NCBI RefSeq assembly: GCF_003597395.2
Contig: NC_133773.1
Coordinates: forward strand, 77,502,333-77,566,332
Reading direction: 5' to 3'
Source of the DNA: Chelonoidis abingdonii
Lineage: Eukaryota; Chordata; Testudines; Testudinidae
DNA: 64,000 bases
Position 1 is the first letter of the stretch, and the number at the start of each line of letters is the position of its first letter. The notes under the pieces are model-generated. The model searched no databases. It worked only from the letters and a program-made list of their open reading frames with translations, and was not told where the DNA came from. Below, one piece after another: positions 34,238-46,054 of the stretch. A program made the translations under genes and the position numbers.

Positions 34238-34492
34238 GAGGGATGGCTCTATGTTTTTTGCTGTCCCAACCACGTGGATTTGGTGGCGTTTATGTGGGTG
34301 ATCTGCCGATGCCGATGCCGTGGCTTTGGTGTACCCGCCGCCGAGTTGCTGCTGAAATTGCTGGACTGGTGGACCTCACACAGGCAAGCCGCCAAAGGCA
34401 GCCTGACTGCCACCCTCACAGCGACTGGCAGGCTGTCCCCGCAACTTGCCGCCCCAGCACTTGCTTGCTGCACTTGCTTGGAGCCACCCCTG
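34238..34492. mobile_element. 255-bp hAT MITE with perfect 8-bp duplication
   Basis: CTCTTTGG is repeated exactly at 34230-34237 and 34493-34500. The left end GAGGGATGGCTCTATG and the inverted right end CAGGGGTGGCTCCAAG share 12 of 16 bases. Internal GC-rich GCCGCC repeats (CCGCCGCCGAG, GCCGCCAAAGG) match a turtle hAT MITE family. It lies inside the longest open frame of the window (33980-34588), which is therefore a chance reading across the insertion. Confidence 0.85.
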
Positions 34493-34594
34493 CTCTTTGG
34501 AATCCCTTTCAGGCAGTTTGCTTTGGCCATTTATGTTGCTTTTTTCTTAAATGGAAAGCAGGGTCCTGTGAGTAACTGTGAGGCTTAGGGAGTT

Positions 34595-37145
34595 CCTATT
34601 CTAGTTGTGCCTCAGCTCATTGAGCAACATAAGAAAGAGACAGCCTGGGTCACCAAGTCCAGTCTTCTGCTATCACTGGCAACTCAGACATATAACTTGC
34701 TCTCCTGCTATCTTTGATGATAAAGAAAGAGGTCTGAAGTTCTTGGGAATTGGGGACACTGCAACATGGGAAATGGGAGACTAATTTATATGAGCTTTCA
34801 TCCTCCTCGGCTGCTCCACAGTTCTCAGAAGTGAGGCAGATTTACTTTAGGATTCTGTGGAAAAATGATCTCTCTTTTGAATAGCTGAGCCCGCTGTGGA
34901 ATTAGGATCTGCAGTCTTACAGGTCTTACATGGCTCTGAAGGTCATGAGTATTTTGTGCTTGATCAAGCCCTAAATTGCTAAGTCAATGACGAAGGAGGG
35001 AATAACTGCAGCTGGTATGCATCGCTGGTGTATATGTTTTCAGACTTGTTCCTTCCATACATTCCATAAATGCTTTGTAAATCGGTTCCCATTAAGCAAA
35101 ACAGCATGTGCTTGGGGATTTCAGTAGTTGGTGGAAGAAATAACTTTTAGCCAATCAAGTGAGTTTTAAAGGAGTATGTGTTTTCTATATTATAAACATT
35201 ACTGCTATGCATCAGAAAACAAAGCCTTAGCTTTTCTTTCCCCCCTACTTAAGTATTTCCCTGCTCTGGAATGTCTCTAAGGTGCCACAAGTACTCCTGT
35301 TCTTTTTAATTCATGGCTTCTTTCATCCTGAAGTTTTCAGTCATGCTGTGTTGATGGGAACAGTGAAAGCAGACCTAGTACCATAACTTTTATTTAATAA
35401 CCATAACTCGCTAAGGGTGAGGTTATAGACTGCAAGGAGGTGTTTATTGAAACAACCCTTTTTTTCATAATGTAAAGCCCTTTTTCTACTTTTACTCACC
35501 AGCACTTCCTTTATATGAAAATTCAGTATCTGCTGAAAGCATTCCCTGTTGTACAGTATCTGAACAAAGGACGAATTTTTGATGACTGCTGAAATGCTTT
35601 CCCTCAGGCCCTTTTGCATCCTTTTACACAGAAATGCTACAAAACTATCATTCCATTAAAAAGATTTTCAAGCCATAATCCAGATCCAATAACCTGTTTT
35701 GATTTGAAAAGACTGTTTTGATATATTACCTTTATATTTTTGCCTTTCAGCATAAGTCATATTTTGTTATACTTGGAGGCTCTATGACCTATAACAAAGA
35801 ATACATGTACTCTATTTCACTTATCTTTTCGAATTATATATACCTGCCCAGCCAAACTAACAGAAGCACTAACACCCCTGATCTCCTGCTATGCTTCTTT
35901 CTTGAAGACTGGTGTGGAGGGCTTATATCCCAAATCCTGCTGTTATACTGGGCAGCATATGTTACCCTTGATCTTTGTTTTAATATGTTACTTTGATTTT
36001 AAATATAATTTCAAATTGTTGACTAGTTTTGTGTTTATATTAAGACATTGTGGAAAGGGTTTGTTCAAGTATGTTAATGTTTACTGGGAAGTCAGGAAGA
36101 GGTCTTCAAATTAGCGTTCTTCTAGGGACAAAGCAAAATTCACAGTTTCACTTTTTATCCCCTATTTTGGCCATAGTCTCCTATTTGGGGCAAGCAGTGC
36201 TGGAACAATTTGCTTGGTGAATACAGTGGTGGGGAGGTACCTAAATAAATGCATAGTCAAACTCCACCATCATCCCTCTACTCTTTATGGGATAGAGAAG
36301 AGAAAGATGCACTTTAATAGAACTTCTCTGAGGGTTTTGTTGTTACAGTGATTATATTCACAACTTGTACCCTTAGGCCAAATAGTGAAGTCATTTCTCA
36401 GTGTTTAGTCAGTAATTGAAGAGAATTTTTTTTTCCTGAAGAAGGACTAAGTAAAGGCTTCAGAATTTGGGCCCTGTCTGAATGATCCCTTATGTCTTGC
36501 TTTTGTGGGAGTGTTTATCTCCTGTGTTTGAATAAAGGCCAAAGATGGAGGAGCTTCTCTTCAACTACTTGTGGCCACTAAAAGAGAAAGGATCCAAGGG
36601 ATGGGGATGGAGGGAGAGAGTATTGAACAGAAGGATGAACACAACAGTGCCTGTATCGTTCCAGACCATAAAAATGCAAATAATTTCCTTTTCACATTTT
36701 TAGTGCTCTGCACTCTATTAGAAGCCCCAAAGAAACCTTGCTAAGATCATTGAGGTGCACTGTTATTCGCTGGAGTTCAATTCATGGCTTGACAGTTCAA
36801 GGACAGACCACACGGTTTACTGCATTAGGGTACCTATTTTATTGCCCATTAAATGGCTGTTAACCAGCATCAGGACAGCAAAGATATATCTTGTATGTGT
36901 GCTTTGCCTCAAGTTTATAATTAGAAAAAGTATTTCTTTTTTAAAATTCATAAGATTTTAAAAATACATTTTATACTTGTAACAGAAAAGCAATGTATTT
37001 CATTTACAGTACATTCTCATTACGTGTACAGTACTGAGATAAATTGCTTATTTGTTTCAGATTTTCAGCTCCACGTTTTAAATTTTACTTCTTTTGCATG
37101 AAAAATATTATTTTATACTCTGATTTATGGTTTTGAATCACATCA
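34595..37145. other. no recognisable gene apart from one repeat fragment
   Basis: AT-rich non-coding sequence with no gene recognised. Contains the 40-bp Penelope-like fragment at 35271-35310. The stretch 36650-36920 contains an ATGCAAAT octamer at about 36674 in balanced sequence, which is not enough to call an element. Confidence 0.45.
35271..35310 (+). repeat. Penelope-like 3' tail microfragment
   Basis: TCTCTAAGGTGCCACAAGTA followed by CTCCTGTTCTTTTT is the terminal segment of a turtle Penelope-like element (related to the antisense CCTGCGGCACCTTATAAAC at about 56312). Only about 40 bp, so severely 5'-truncated. Confidence 0.55.
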
Positions 37146-37151
37146 TTTTGG

Positions 37152-37203
37152 TAGCTATGCAGATTATTTTTTTAGTATAGCTGTGCAGATTATTTTTTTA
37201 GTG
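37152..37203 (+). repeat. 26-bp tandem duplication
   Basis: Two adjacent 26-bp units, each TAGCT(A/G)TGCAGATTATTTTTTTAGT plus one base, differ at two positions. A simple local duplication, with no known function. Confidence 0.9.
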
Positions 37204-37261
37204 TTTATACAGTAACACGTTAGCTAAAAAAGAACAGATTATGAAGAACTAAGAAACAAAA

Positions 37262-37451
37262 ACTCTCTGTGACACCCCTTCTACAGGAATCCAGTACCCC
37301 TCCCTTACTGGTTAGGGGAAGACTCCTCTGTCCTTTGTGCTGCATCCTTTATATAGGGCTCAGCCTGGTCCTGATTGGCTGCCCATCTGCTCAGCCTCTC
37401 TGGCCTACTTTAATCCATATTCTCCTGGAGTGGGGCAGCCGCCCCACTATA
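37262..37451 (-). mobile_element. LTR fragment, antisense
   Basis: The minus strand reads GGGGCGGCTGCCCCAC near the 5' end, then GGCAGCCAATCAGGACCAGG and a TATATAAA box at about 37348-37356. This order and wording follow the U3 of the LTR at 5375-6041, whose CAAT-like box and TATA lie at the same spacing. About 190 bp remains; the 3' part is missing. Confidence 0.55.
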
Positions 37452-37459
37452 GGGGAAAA

Positions 37460-39995
37460 ATTATTGAATATGAGCTACCTGTCACCTCCTACTGATTATC
37501 ATGCAAAATTTAAAAATGAAATTGCAGCTTTGTTTTTTCCAGTCAATCATGCATGCCTATGTGATTTGTGACATGTCATTAGCAAATCTTATTACCTCAG
37601 AAAATGACTCGGTGTATTATTTTTTTTTTTAAATTATGTCTATTTCAGCTAAGAAAGACGACAACAGCAAATTCAATAAGGGAGAGCATCACATAGCATG
37701 AAGTGCAATCACATAAAAGTGTTTTGATACATAGAACAAATGAGTAACATTTTATTTATGCTATTCTTTCTTATATGGAACGTTGAAAATTGCTTATATG
37801 TGGCTACATACATAGAGAGAAGCACCCAGGAAAAGTAAAACATTTTGTCTGTAGGTTCACAAAGAATTGCAGTTTCCCCATTTCATTCATATAACTTTTT
37901 AGCAGACATCATCCAGAAAATATTTTGGCAAGACAGCAGAGTTTTACAACTCTGGTGAAAATAATCCCACTATTGCTCTGATTATTCCCTAGATACTTTC
38001 ATAAAAATGTTAGACCAAACAGAATCTCTTCAGGAAATTCCTAAACTCTAACCTTTCAGGGTCAGAGAATGCAGCAGACAGTTTGTTGTCTTGAAAAGTG
38101 ACCTCAGTGCTGTTCTACTCCAAACAAACTTTCAGATGTTATCTATGTATTGTCTCAAGGGACTTCAGTGCTAACCCTTGGAGATCAACAGTAGCACTTT
38201 TTGCACCACTTTCTAGAAAGAGTGGCATTTATAAGGAAGTGACCCTTATATCTAATCTTTTTTTAAACATTGTAATTTATTGATCTGTTTAGAGCTGCAA
38301 CTGACTGTACAAAATATTTCCATTACCAAATATGTCTGCAAACTTAAATTGTGCAGCATGAAGTGCAGTCACATAAGTGTTACGATACATCTTTAAAATT
38401 TGAATAATTTCAGACTATCAACGTTTCTTCTATACATCTAGCTATACAGCAATTTATTAAAATACAGTAAGAATTCCAGAGACTAAACTTTTTGCTAGAA
38501 TCTATTGCTGTTATTGATCTTTATGTAAACAAAATTATAGGAAAAATGTACTTTTTGTTGTGTCAGGATATGTATTTCTGAGATTTCAAATTCTACCTGT
38601 ACATACGCTCATATATCTCTGATTGACTTCTATGGGAGTATCATGCCTGGATCTGAGGGGAAAAAATTATCTGTATGTTTATTAGTCAAAATAATCCATT
38701 TAAAGCTGTAACAAAAATAAATTCTGAAAAGGCTGTCTAGGAAAGGAATTTCATTCAATGTGTCTATTTAATCTAAAGATTCTATCAAATTAATATCATG
38801 TATTGGTGGGATCATGTATCAGAACAACTGCTACCCACAAGATTTTAATCTCTTTGGCGTAATATGGTTTTTTGGGAGAAGTTTAGCTCTTTTGCTAACG
38901 CATAAAAGTATTGCTGCTTTGGAGAAACTCCTGTGAATTCTTGAGGCTTCTTAGGAAAACATACTACCTAATTTCTGTCATTTTGTGTTAGAAAAAGCTA
39001 CTCAGTGGAATTCCTTGCTGTTTTATACATTATTTTCCTCCCAGAAGGCCAAAACTTAAAGATCCTCAATGCAGTTCCAGCTGTAAAAGCACATCTGTCA
39101 GTTTAAATTAGATTGACAGGTTCCTATAGTCAAGGGGCAGACTAATGCCATTAACCTTCAAGCCTTTCAGGAACTTTTTGGCATTCAGTTTTCAAACATG
39201 GCACATACCAACTTCACGTAAAGATGGTAAATGCTATGCGCTGTGCATGAGGGAGTAAAAAAATGCAAAATACAAATGAAAAAAATCATAGAAAGGCTTG
39301 CTGGGGGGAGTTTCTGACAACATACAAATTTCACTTGGTGTAGCAGATATATAGAATTCAGAAAATTCGTCTAGCAAGTGGTAGTTTTTATATTTCAAGG
39401 AATTTAGAAAATGTAGGCTATTTAATATAGTTTGGTATTATTCAGTCTTCTACAGTATACTTTTGATATGGCATTTATCTGGGGCTTCTTTGTGCCTTAT
39501 AGTCACTGGCGTGGGTTGGGAGCTGGGTAGAGTTGATCAGAGAAGTAGGATTTCTCCTAGCTGGGAGGTCTCCTGGTTAGGGGCAGAGGAGGGGCACTTG
39601 TCCATGGCCATGTCCCTTCCTGGGTGCAGCATGCTCACCCAGTGCACTTGGTGTTAAAGGGTGGGGACTGGAGCCATGTTACCACCTCCTTCTTCCTCTC
39701 CATCTCTATCATCTGAAGATATGTCCTGCACACAAAGGGAGCAACGCCGACACCCCCAGGAGCACAGAAAGTGCTAAGGTATGTGGCTGCCACAAAGGAG
39801 TGGATAGGGTTATTGTGACCTCCCACACCTTTGTATATGTGCAGAGCAAAGTAAAAATAGAGTAAAATTCACCCCTTCATGCAACAGTGCCAGAGTAAAC
39901 AGGTCAATGAAGGGCAGCAACACTGGTAGAATCCCACCTCCGCTGTGCATCTTGATAGCATAGCCATGATAGGGTGGAAATAGGCCATTAAGGGC
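37460..39995. other. no recognisable gene; two copies of a 37-bp segment
   Basis: AT-rich non-coding sequence. AGCATGAAGTGCAATCACAT at 37696 recurs with one base changed at 38355, and similarity extends to GATACAT in both, so a short segment is duplicated 660 bp apart. Nothing else was recognised. Confidence 0.5.
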
Positions 39996-40009
39996 AATTA
40001 AAATGAAAA

Positions 40010-40570
40010 CAAGTAGTTTATGCTTGATGTGGTGGCGAACCGGGAGTCAATCAGGGTGGGATACAAAGAGTAGGGAGACATGGAATATGTGAAGCAGCAG
40101 TGTTCTGAATGGATACCATGGGGACAAATATGTGATTTGTCAAGGCCAGAAGGAAAGAGAATGAGATGATTAGTATCTAGATGAGCGTTTTAGTTGTGTT
40201 GACAAAGAAGAAATTCCAGAGCTTGAGATTCTGGCAAGATATAGACACAAGCTGAATATGTAGGTGCAGGGAAGAAGTCAAAGATGATGTCCTGGATGAT
40301 ATGGAGGATAATGATGTTGTCCACAGTGACTGAGAAAGGGGCATAAGGGAGAAATTATGGAGAAGCTCAGGAACTCAGCTACGGACATTATGAGCTTGAG
40401 TTGACAATTGGACATCCATGAGGAGGTTCTGCAAAGGCAGGCCAAGATATTGGTTTGGATGGAAGAAGAAAGGTTTGGAGTCATCAGCATAAATATGATA
40501 ATTAAACCAATTTTATGAATTAGAGAGATGAAATGAGGGGGTCAAGAATGGAGCCCTATTATTTGTAGCC
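40010..40570 (-). pseudogene. L2-clade LINE reverse transcriptase remnant with YADD
   Basis: On the minus strand the sequence NYHIYADDSKPF contains the RT catalytic box YADD (40480-40491), followed after a frameshift by ACLCRTSSWMSNCQLKLIM, the L2 post-catalytic pattern (ACLxDISSWMxxxxLKLN). More distal ORF2 sequence extends leftward to about 40010. Frameshifts and stops make it inactive, although the two catalytic aspartates survive. Same family and orientation as 10190-10750. Confidence 0.7.
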
Positions 40571-40574
40571 AATC

Positions 40575-41866
40575 CTTGATTTAAAGTTAGAAAGAGAAGT
40601 CAAGGCTTCTAAACAAATATATTGCGTATGCACATTCTTCTGTATTCCATTCTAGTTGGTCCTTATTTTGGATGTAATAAATACTGAAAGCAAATAAGCA
40701 AACTAAACAATGCTGCTTACAAGGTGCTGAGAACTTGCAGGACCCAACCCTAGGGCAAAGGGAAAATATGGAGGATAAAATAACTTCCTTTTGACATTCT
40801 ACATTGTTCATTATTCTAACTTAGCATGACACTCAATAAGAATCTCTCAGATGTGTCAATGAATTACTAGTATAATTTGTAGATTTATGGATCAAATACA
40901 GAGTTCAATGCTGTGGAGCATCCTTTGTAATTCAAAATTAAATTCTCAAATTAGGCTTCTAAAGGAAGAATCATCAGGCACTTTCCCAGAAATAGTTGCC
41001 AAAATTTTCAGCATCTTACATAAACTTAAGACTACTCCCATGCTCCTAATGAAGCCTTAATAATATCATACTGTTTAACTGTCAGATTAGTCAGCTGTTT
41101 GCAGCTACAAAGCTTTGACCTACTGGAGCATATTAGTTACCAATGCTATGTGAGCGAGCATTGATTGAACAATATCAGTAGTAGCAAGAGTTGAAAAACA
41201 CAGTGGTGTTTAGCTGGAGCAGCAGGAAGCAGTGTAATGTGATTAAGACAATCTTTTGCAAGCACTTGTGGGTGATATATAGTAAGAAATACCCTGTTTC
41301 TGAAATCAAAGGACATTTTTTTTCTATTCAACAATTGGTAAAACTCACACTTTTTGATCTTGAAATATGCCTGTACAATTTCATTTATACTTTTCTCTAC
41401 GTCTTCCTGTTTTTTTTCTCCCTCTCCTTGAAAGAATATTGGTGTGCATGCCATTCCATTGTGTAGCATACATTTAAGCCAGCAATAACTTTTTGGTAAG
41501 CATTCAGACTGAAGCCTGGCAGAAGAGTTTTGTTCCAGTAAAGTTTACAAACTGTCACCTCTTTTCAAATTGTTATCACAAATCTAGTTTCTATTTCTCA
41601 AAGTTATGCTTGGGACTTTCTAGATAGCATGCTTGAGACTGAAAAGTTAAATAGCTAGCTTTAAATAAACACCTAATTCCATTAAACTTAGGGCAGGCCC
41701 ATTCTTGGAGTGTAAAATAGCATTGCTGATGCATTAATTTCCAATGTTCTTTAGGATCGGCAGCAATTATAGTACAAACAAATCAAAAAGATAGTCCCAA
41801 TCCTGAAATTCACTCCTTGAATTAGTATGAAAAATCAGATTTTGACTCCCTTAATGTAGATGCAGA
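40575..41866. other. no recognisable gene
   Basis: AT-rich non-coding sequence. Short open frames on both strands lack domain similarity. Confidence 0.5.
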
Positions 41867-41874
41867 ATGGGAAA

Positions 41875-42003
41875 CAGGGTGACCAGATAGCAAGTGTGCA
41901 AAATCAGGACATTATGGGAGGGGTGGGGAGGAAGAGGGTATACAAGACAAAGTCCCATAATATTGGCATGAGCCTGATAATATTTGGATGTCTGGTCACT
42001 CTA
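41875..42003. mobile_element. 129-bp hAT MITE
   Basis: The left end CAGGGTGACCAGATAGCAAG and right end GGATGTCTGGTCACTCTA are imperfect inverted copies. ATGGGAAA (41867-41874) and GTGGGAAG (42004-42011) match six of eight bases. The GGTGACCAGAT terminus is that of a very common turtle MITE; a second fragment lies at 56252-56278. Confidence 0.75.
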
Positions 42004-42347
42004 GTGGGAAGGCCATAGGGGAACCCTCATGCAGGGACAGACAATGTCCATGGACTTACAATTTGTGGATGTGATCCAATTCCCATTGAAATTAATGGAA
42101 AAATTCCCAGTGACTCTACTGGGAATGGCGGCTCTACCGGACCTCTGAGTCTAAGCACCAAGGAAATTAGAGTAGGACTGGACACCATAAGGGCAGGCAT
42201 CCCCTCTTCCTTAAACCTATCTTCTGGGACTGGGGGTGGGGGGGAGACAGTTTGGGAGGGAGCACCCACTGCACTTCCAAAATAGAGGAGTCTTTTTCAG
42301 TGCACCGTCACCTTGGAGTGAAAAAGAAAGGCTATTTTGCAGGCTAC

Positions 42348-42497
42348 AGGTCTGATTCTCCACTGCCTTGCACTTTGTGCAATCATTTATACCTGTGAAT
42401 GTAAAACACTAGCACTGTGGTCTTGCACTGCTTTAAAATACTTTTCACTGGTGTTAAATGGCTGCACAAGGTGCAAGACTGTTAAGAACAAGGCCCC
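42348..42497. repeat. palindromic dispersed repeat
   Basis: AGGTCTGATTCTCCACTGCC and TTGCACTTTGTGCA on the left; GCACAAGGTGCAAGACTG and AAGGCCCC on the right. Partly inverted halves, as in other palindromes of the window. A related degenerate copy may lie at 42070-42130. Confidence 0.4.
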
Positions 42498-42499
42498 AA

Positions 42500-43225
42500 A
42501 TGCCCTAGGGAACTACCATTCTTACAGTGCCTCTCTATACAATCTGGTTCCCACAGCTGTGGCTTCTGTTCCCATAATGTTATCCATAGTAGTGCCTGTA
42601 ATTAATAGAGAATGTTGAGTTTAATGAAATCGGTGAAGGAATGCTCTTCCAAAGGCTGCTTCAAAGTATATCATATTTGACTAAAATGCCAAATATTCTT
42701 GTAAAATTGTTCATGTTTGAGTATGAAGGATATTACTCAGCAATCAGTGACCACCATACATATTTCAAAATGTTAATACCTTCCAGTTATACATATATAG
42801 TGTACACAATCAGTTCTGTAAGTAGTTGCCATAGGAATATAAATTCTGTACAAGTTTAAAATAAATGCATGTGTATGCTTTGAAATATACAAAAATTCTA
42901 GTTAGCTCAAAAACCCAGATAACAGAAACTTCACAGGATTTTTGAAGAAGGCAATATCAGGAATGACTCATGGAAGATTCATGTCAGTAGTTGTTAAGCA
43001 AAAAATAACAAACAAAAACGACAGCAACAAGAATGGGGAATTCTGCTTGCAAACTCATGGGATGACAGTATCCTTCTAGTATTTTACATAAAAATCCGTT
43101 AAGAAAGACCTTGCCAACAATTATTTTTTTTCCTAATGCACCATCCAAGTAAACACTGTCCACACATCTTACAAATTCTGTGTGTCAGGGGCTATTCTTT
43201 ACTAGCATAATAGACAAAACAAAGA
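42500..43225. other. no recognisable gene
   Basis: AT-rich sequence without recognised repeats or coding signal. Confidence 0.5.
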
Positions 43226-43230
43226 AAGAA

Positions 43231-43378
43231 GGAATTATACTTATTTTAGAGATAGAGAATTGACACACAGAGATTATGACACAACATTACACAGGAAATC
43301 TGTAGTAGACCCAGATACTGAACCCATATCTGCAGAGTCTTAGTTCGCTTCCATAACCATGAGGCCTATCTTCCTCAC
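43231..43378 (-). repeat. MIR SINE, antisense
   Basis: ATTTTAGAGATAGAGAATTG, CACAACATTACACAGGAAAT and CTTCCATAACCATGAGGCC are the complement of the MIR core and the tRNA-related head (its GTGG-TTA-like start inverted). Diverged. Confidence 0.55.
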
Positions 43379-43379
43379 A

Positions 43380-44385
43380 AAGAACTCCAGCAGATGTGAG
43401 TCACTCTGATTGTGGTTTTGCACAGGTAATATTTTACTTCTAATTTGTCACATTATATTCATTTTAATTTGTACTTGGGAATAATGTGTTATTTTTGGCT
43501 CATGATTCCTCCCCTACATCATGTGCTTAAGGGAATTTGCTAAATCATCAGTAATTCAAAAGAAATTATTTATATAAAGAACTTGTTCTGAAGAACTAAT
43601 ATATGAAATAAAAAATTCCATAAGCACACAGTGTGGTTTCCTGTTCAACATTGCTTACATTGCTCTCCGGGCTTATTATGAAAGATCAGCTATTTATATT
43701 AGAACCATATTTACAAGTATTTACACACAACAATTTTATGATCCCATGATTATTGCTTATCTTTTTGATATAATTTTGTTTATAACTGTTACTGCAGATA
43801 CATATTAATTATTTTAAACCATTTCAAAGGGAAAAAAAAGAAAACATGAAAGCAAATACATGGGAAGAATATTAATTAAAGATGGATTTCTTCAACTGAA
43901 TATAATGAAGGAAATAGCCAATAGCCTTGAAAATCCAAACATTGACAAAATGAGAACTGCATTTGCAACTTGTAAAGACTGTACCTAGTTGTTTAAAGCA
44001 GAGAAGACTGTAGCCACTATCATCATTAATATAATTTTTCATCCTACAGAGTCTATAGGGACTAACATGCAATGTTTTATCTTGATCCAAGCAGCCAACT
44101 TAGAACATATAGTCTCTCTCATTTGTACTTCTCTATTAAAGATGATAGCAAAACTATTCAGTAGCATTACATTGGGAAAATTTATGGACCAATGTGTTCA
44201 ATATATTAAACAATTGAAACCAAAGATACATCTTTGATTCCTTCATTTAATATTTAATCAGTTTAATATTTAGACAGCTGAATTGGATAAACGATGGGCT
44301 AGGCCTTAAAAGTCTACATTTACCAAATTACTACACACTGGTGTGTGAAATAACAACAGGAAAAATGTCAGTATCTAGAGTCTGG
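43380..44385. other. no recognisable gene
   Basis: AT-rich sequence without recognised repeats or coding signal. Confidence 0.5.
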
Positions 44386-44390
44386 TCTAC

Positions 44391-44780
44391 ACTACAAAAT
44401 TAGGTCAATGCAACGCAGCTTACGTCATTCCAACTATGGAAGTGTCTACACTTTCATTTCATTCCCTCTGAGGTAACAGCCCCCCTACAACTGACTTAAT
44501 AACTCCACCTCCACAAGTGAGGTCTAGTCAAGGTCAATGTAGTCAGGGTTGAGCAGTGTCAGTGTAGACACTGCATTGCTTATGTCAACTGTTACTAGCT
44601 TTCAGGAGCTCTCTGACAATGCCCCACACTGACAGTACAATCCACACAAGTGCTCCTGGTGAGGATGTGCACCGCTGGCACAAGGAGCAAAGTGTGGACA
44701 TGCACAAGCAATGTAATTACTGGGCCAGCTGTATGCTAGTAAGTTAGGTCAACAATTTTGTAGCCTATGAGTCCACTGTG
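44391..44780. mobile_element. MITE with GTCTACACTAC terminus
   Basis: Starts TCTGGTCTACACTACAAAAT with TTAGGTCAATGC just inside; the right end has TTAGGTCAACAATTTTGTAG, an inverted match to CTACAAAATTAGGTCAA at the left. Further GTGTAGACACTG motifs lie inside. The last bases of the right terminus have diverged. Harbinger-like group, non-coding. Confidence 0.6.
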
Positions 44781-44805
44781 AAGGAACGCTGAGTTTTTCA
44801 GTATG

Positions 44806-45335
44806 CAGTGTTGTTGTAGCCATGTTGGTCCCAGAATATTAGAGAGAGAAGGTGAGTGAGGTAATCTCTTTTATTGAACCAGTTTCTGTTAGGAGAGAGA
44901 CAAGCTTTTGAGCTTACACAGAACTCTTTTTCAGGTCTGGGAGACTAACTCAGAGTGTCACAGCTAAATACAAGGCGGCACAGATTGTTTAGTATAAGTA
45001 GTTAACACATATATCAAGGGACGATTCAAGGTGAAGTGGCCTGTTTACACCCCTCCAGTCACAGAAAGGAAAGGAAGCGGGGAGAGGAAGCAGCTGAAAG
45101 ATGTAAGTGGGTTATATATTTTTGTAATAAACCATAAATCCAAGGTCTCTATTTGGTCCAGGATTTTTAGTGTCAAGCAAAGCTATTAATTTAAGCTCCC
45201 AGGCTCATATTTTGGCAGTGTTGTACAGGTTTTCTTTGAGGATGAGGACTGATAAGTCAGCTATAGAGTGATTGGTTTGTGAAAAGTGTTCACCCACAGA
45301 TGATGTGATATATTTGCCCTTTATCTTATATTTTA
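44806..45335 (-). mobile_element. Penelope-like element 3' region, antisense
   Basis: The plus-strand text TTGTTGTAGCCATGTTGGTC, GGTAATCTCTTTTATTGAAC, ACAAGCTTTTGAGCTTACAC, TCAGGTCTGGGAGACTAACT and GGTTTTCTTTGAGGATGAGG is the complement of the C-terminal and 3' region of a turtle Penelope-like element. The GIY-YIG endonuclease region lies farther along such elements and is not visible here. The first 110 bp are the complement of the fragment at 21298-21412. Confidence 0.65.
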
Positions 45336-45937
45336 CTTTTTTAAAATAGACATTCCTTACCACTTTATATTTTTAACACAATAGAAGCATTGCTGGGTTT
45401 AGTCCATGTGGAAAATACACTCTGCTGAGTTGATTGAATCGGCCTGTCTGAAATCTGAGGAAGTTAGGATTTGTGATTCTCTTGCTACCTGGAGCAGGAA
45501 TTTTGTGTGTGTCTTTCTTAGACTTTATCAGTGATCTTTAATGGAATGTCATTGCAGTCACATAATCTACAAAAATTGCCAAGGAAGGTTGTCCTTCGCC
45601 CTCTTATTACACCTTGGTTGCTTTAGAATCATTAACACAGCTAATGAGACCAGACACAAGAAGTGATATATAGAGGTAGTTAGTATCTTTTTAAAACACT
45701 ACTCATTGATTAGTCTCGAATCCCTCAATTTCTTCTAGTAAACAACGTACATATTTGGCCATATTGAAATCACAGAAAAACTGGATCAAATAAAAACCTT
45801 GTCTGGTTAACCTTAGAACCCTCTTCAAGAATTTGCAACTGAATGATGCAAATTTCAAATATCTGTTCATCTATCCAGAAGGAAATGCTGATGAAGTCAT
45901 TGAAGTGGAAAGCTGATTTGTATTTAGAAGGCTGTTA

Positions 45938-46050
45938 TTTATTTATTTATTTGTTTGTTTGTATTTCTGTTGTGCCCAGTCAGGATAGGGGTCTCATTAT
46001 GCTATGTACAAAAAATAAAAGGTGGTCTCTACCTGAAAGTTTAAAGGTCG
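45938..46050 (-). repeat. L2-like LINE 3' tail, antisense
   Basis: (TTTA)n and (TTTG)n, then TTGTGCCCAGTCAGGATAGG, ATTATGCTATGTACAAAAAA and GTGGTCTCTACCTGAAAG. This is the complement of the ending seen at 30880-31232, with the AAATA-type terminal repeat first. Confidence 0.5.
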
Positions 46051-46054
46051 TATG

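Noticed and set aside
33980..34588. 202-codon open frame as a gene with an N-terminal hydrophobic segment
   Set aside because: A hAT MITE with exact 8-bp duplication occupies 34238-34492 and no protein family matches the rest.
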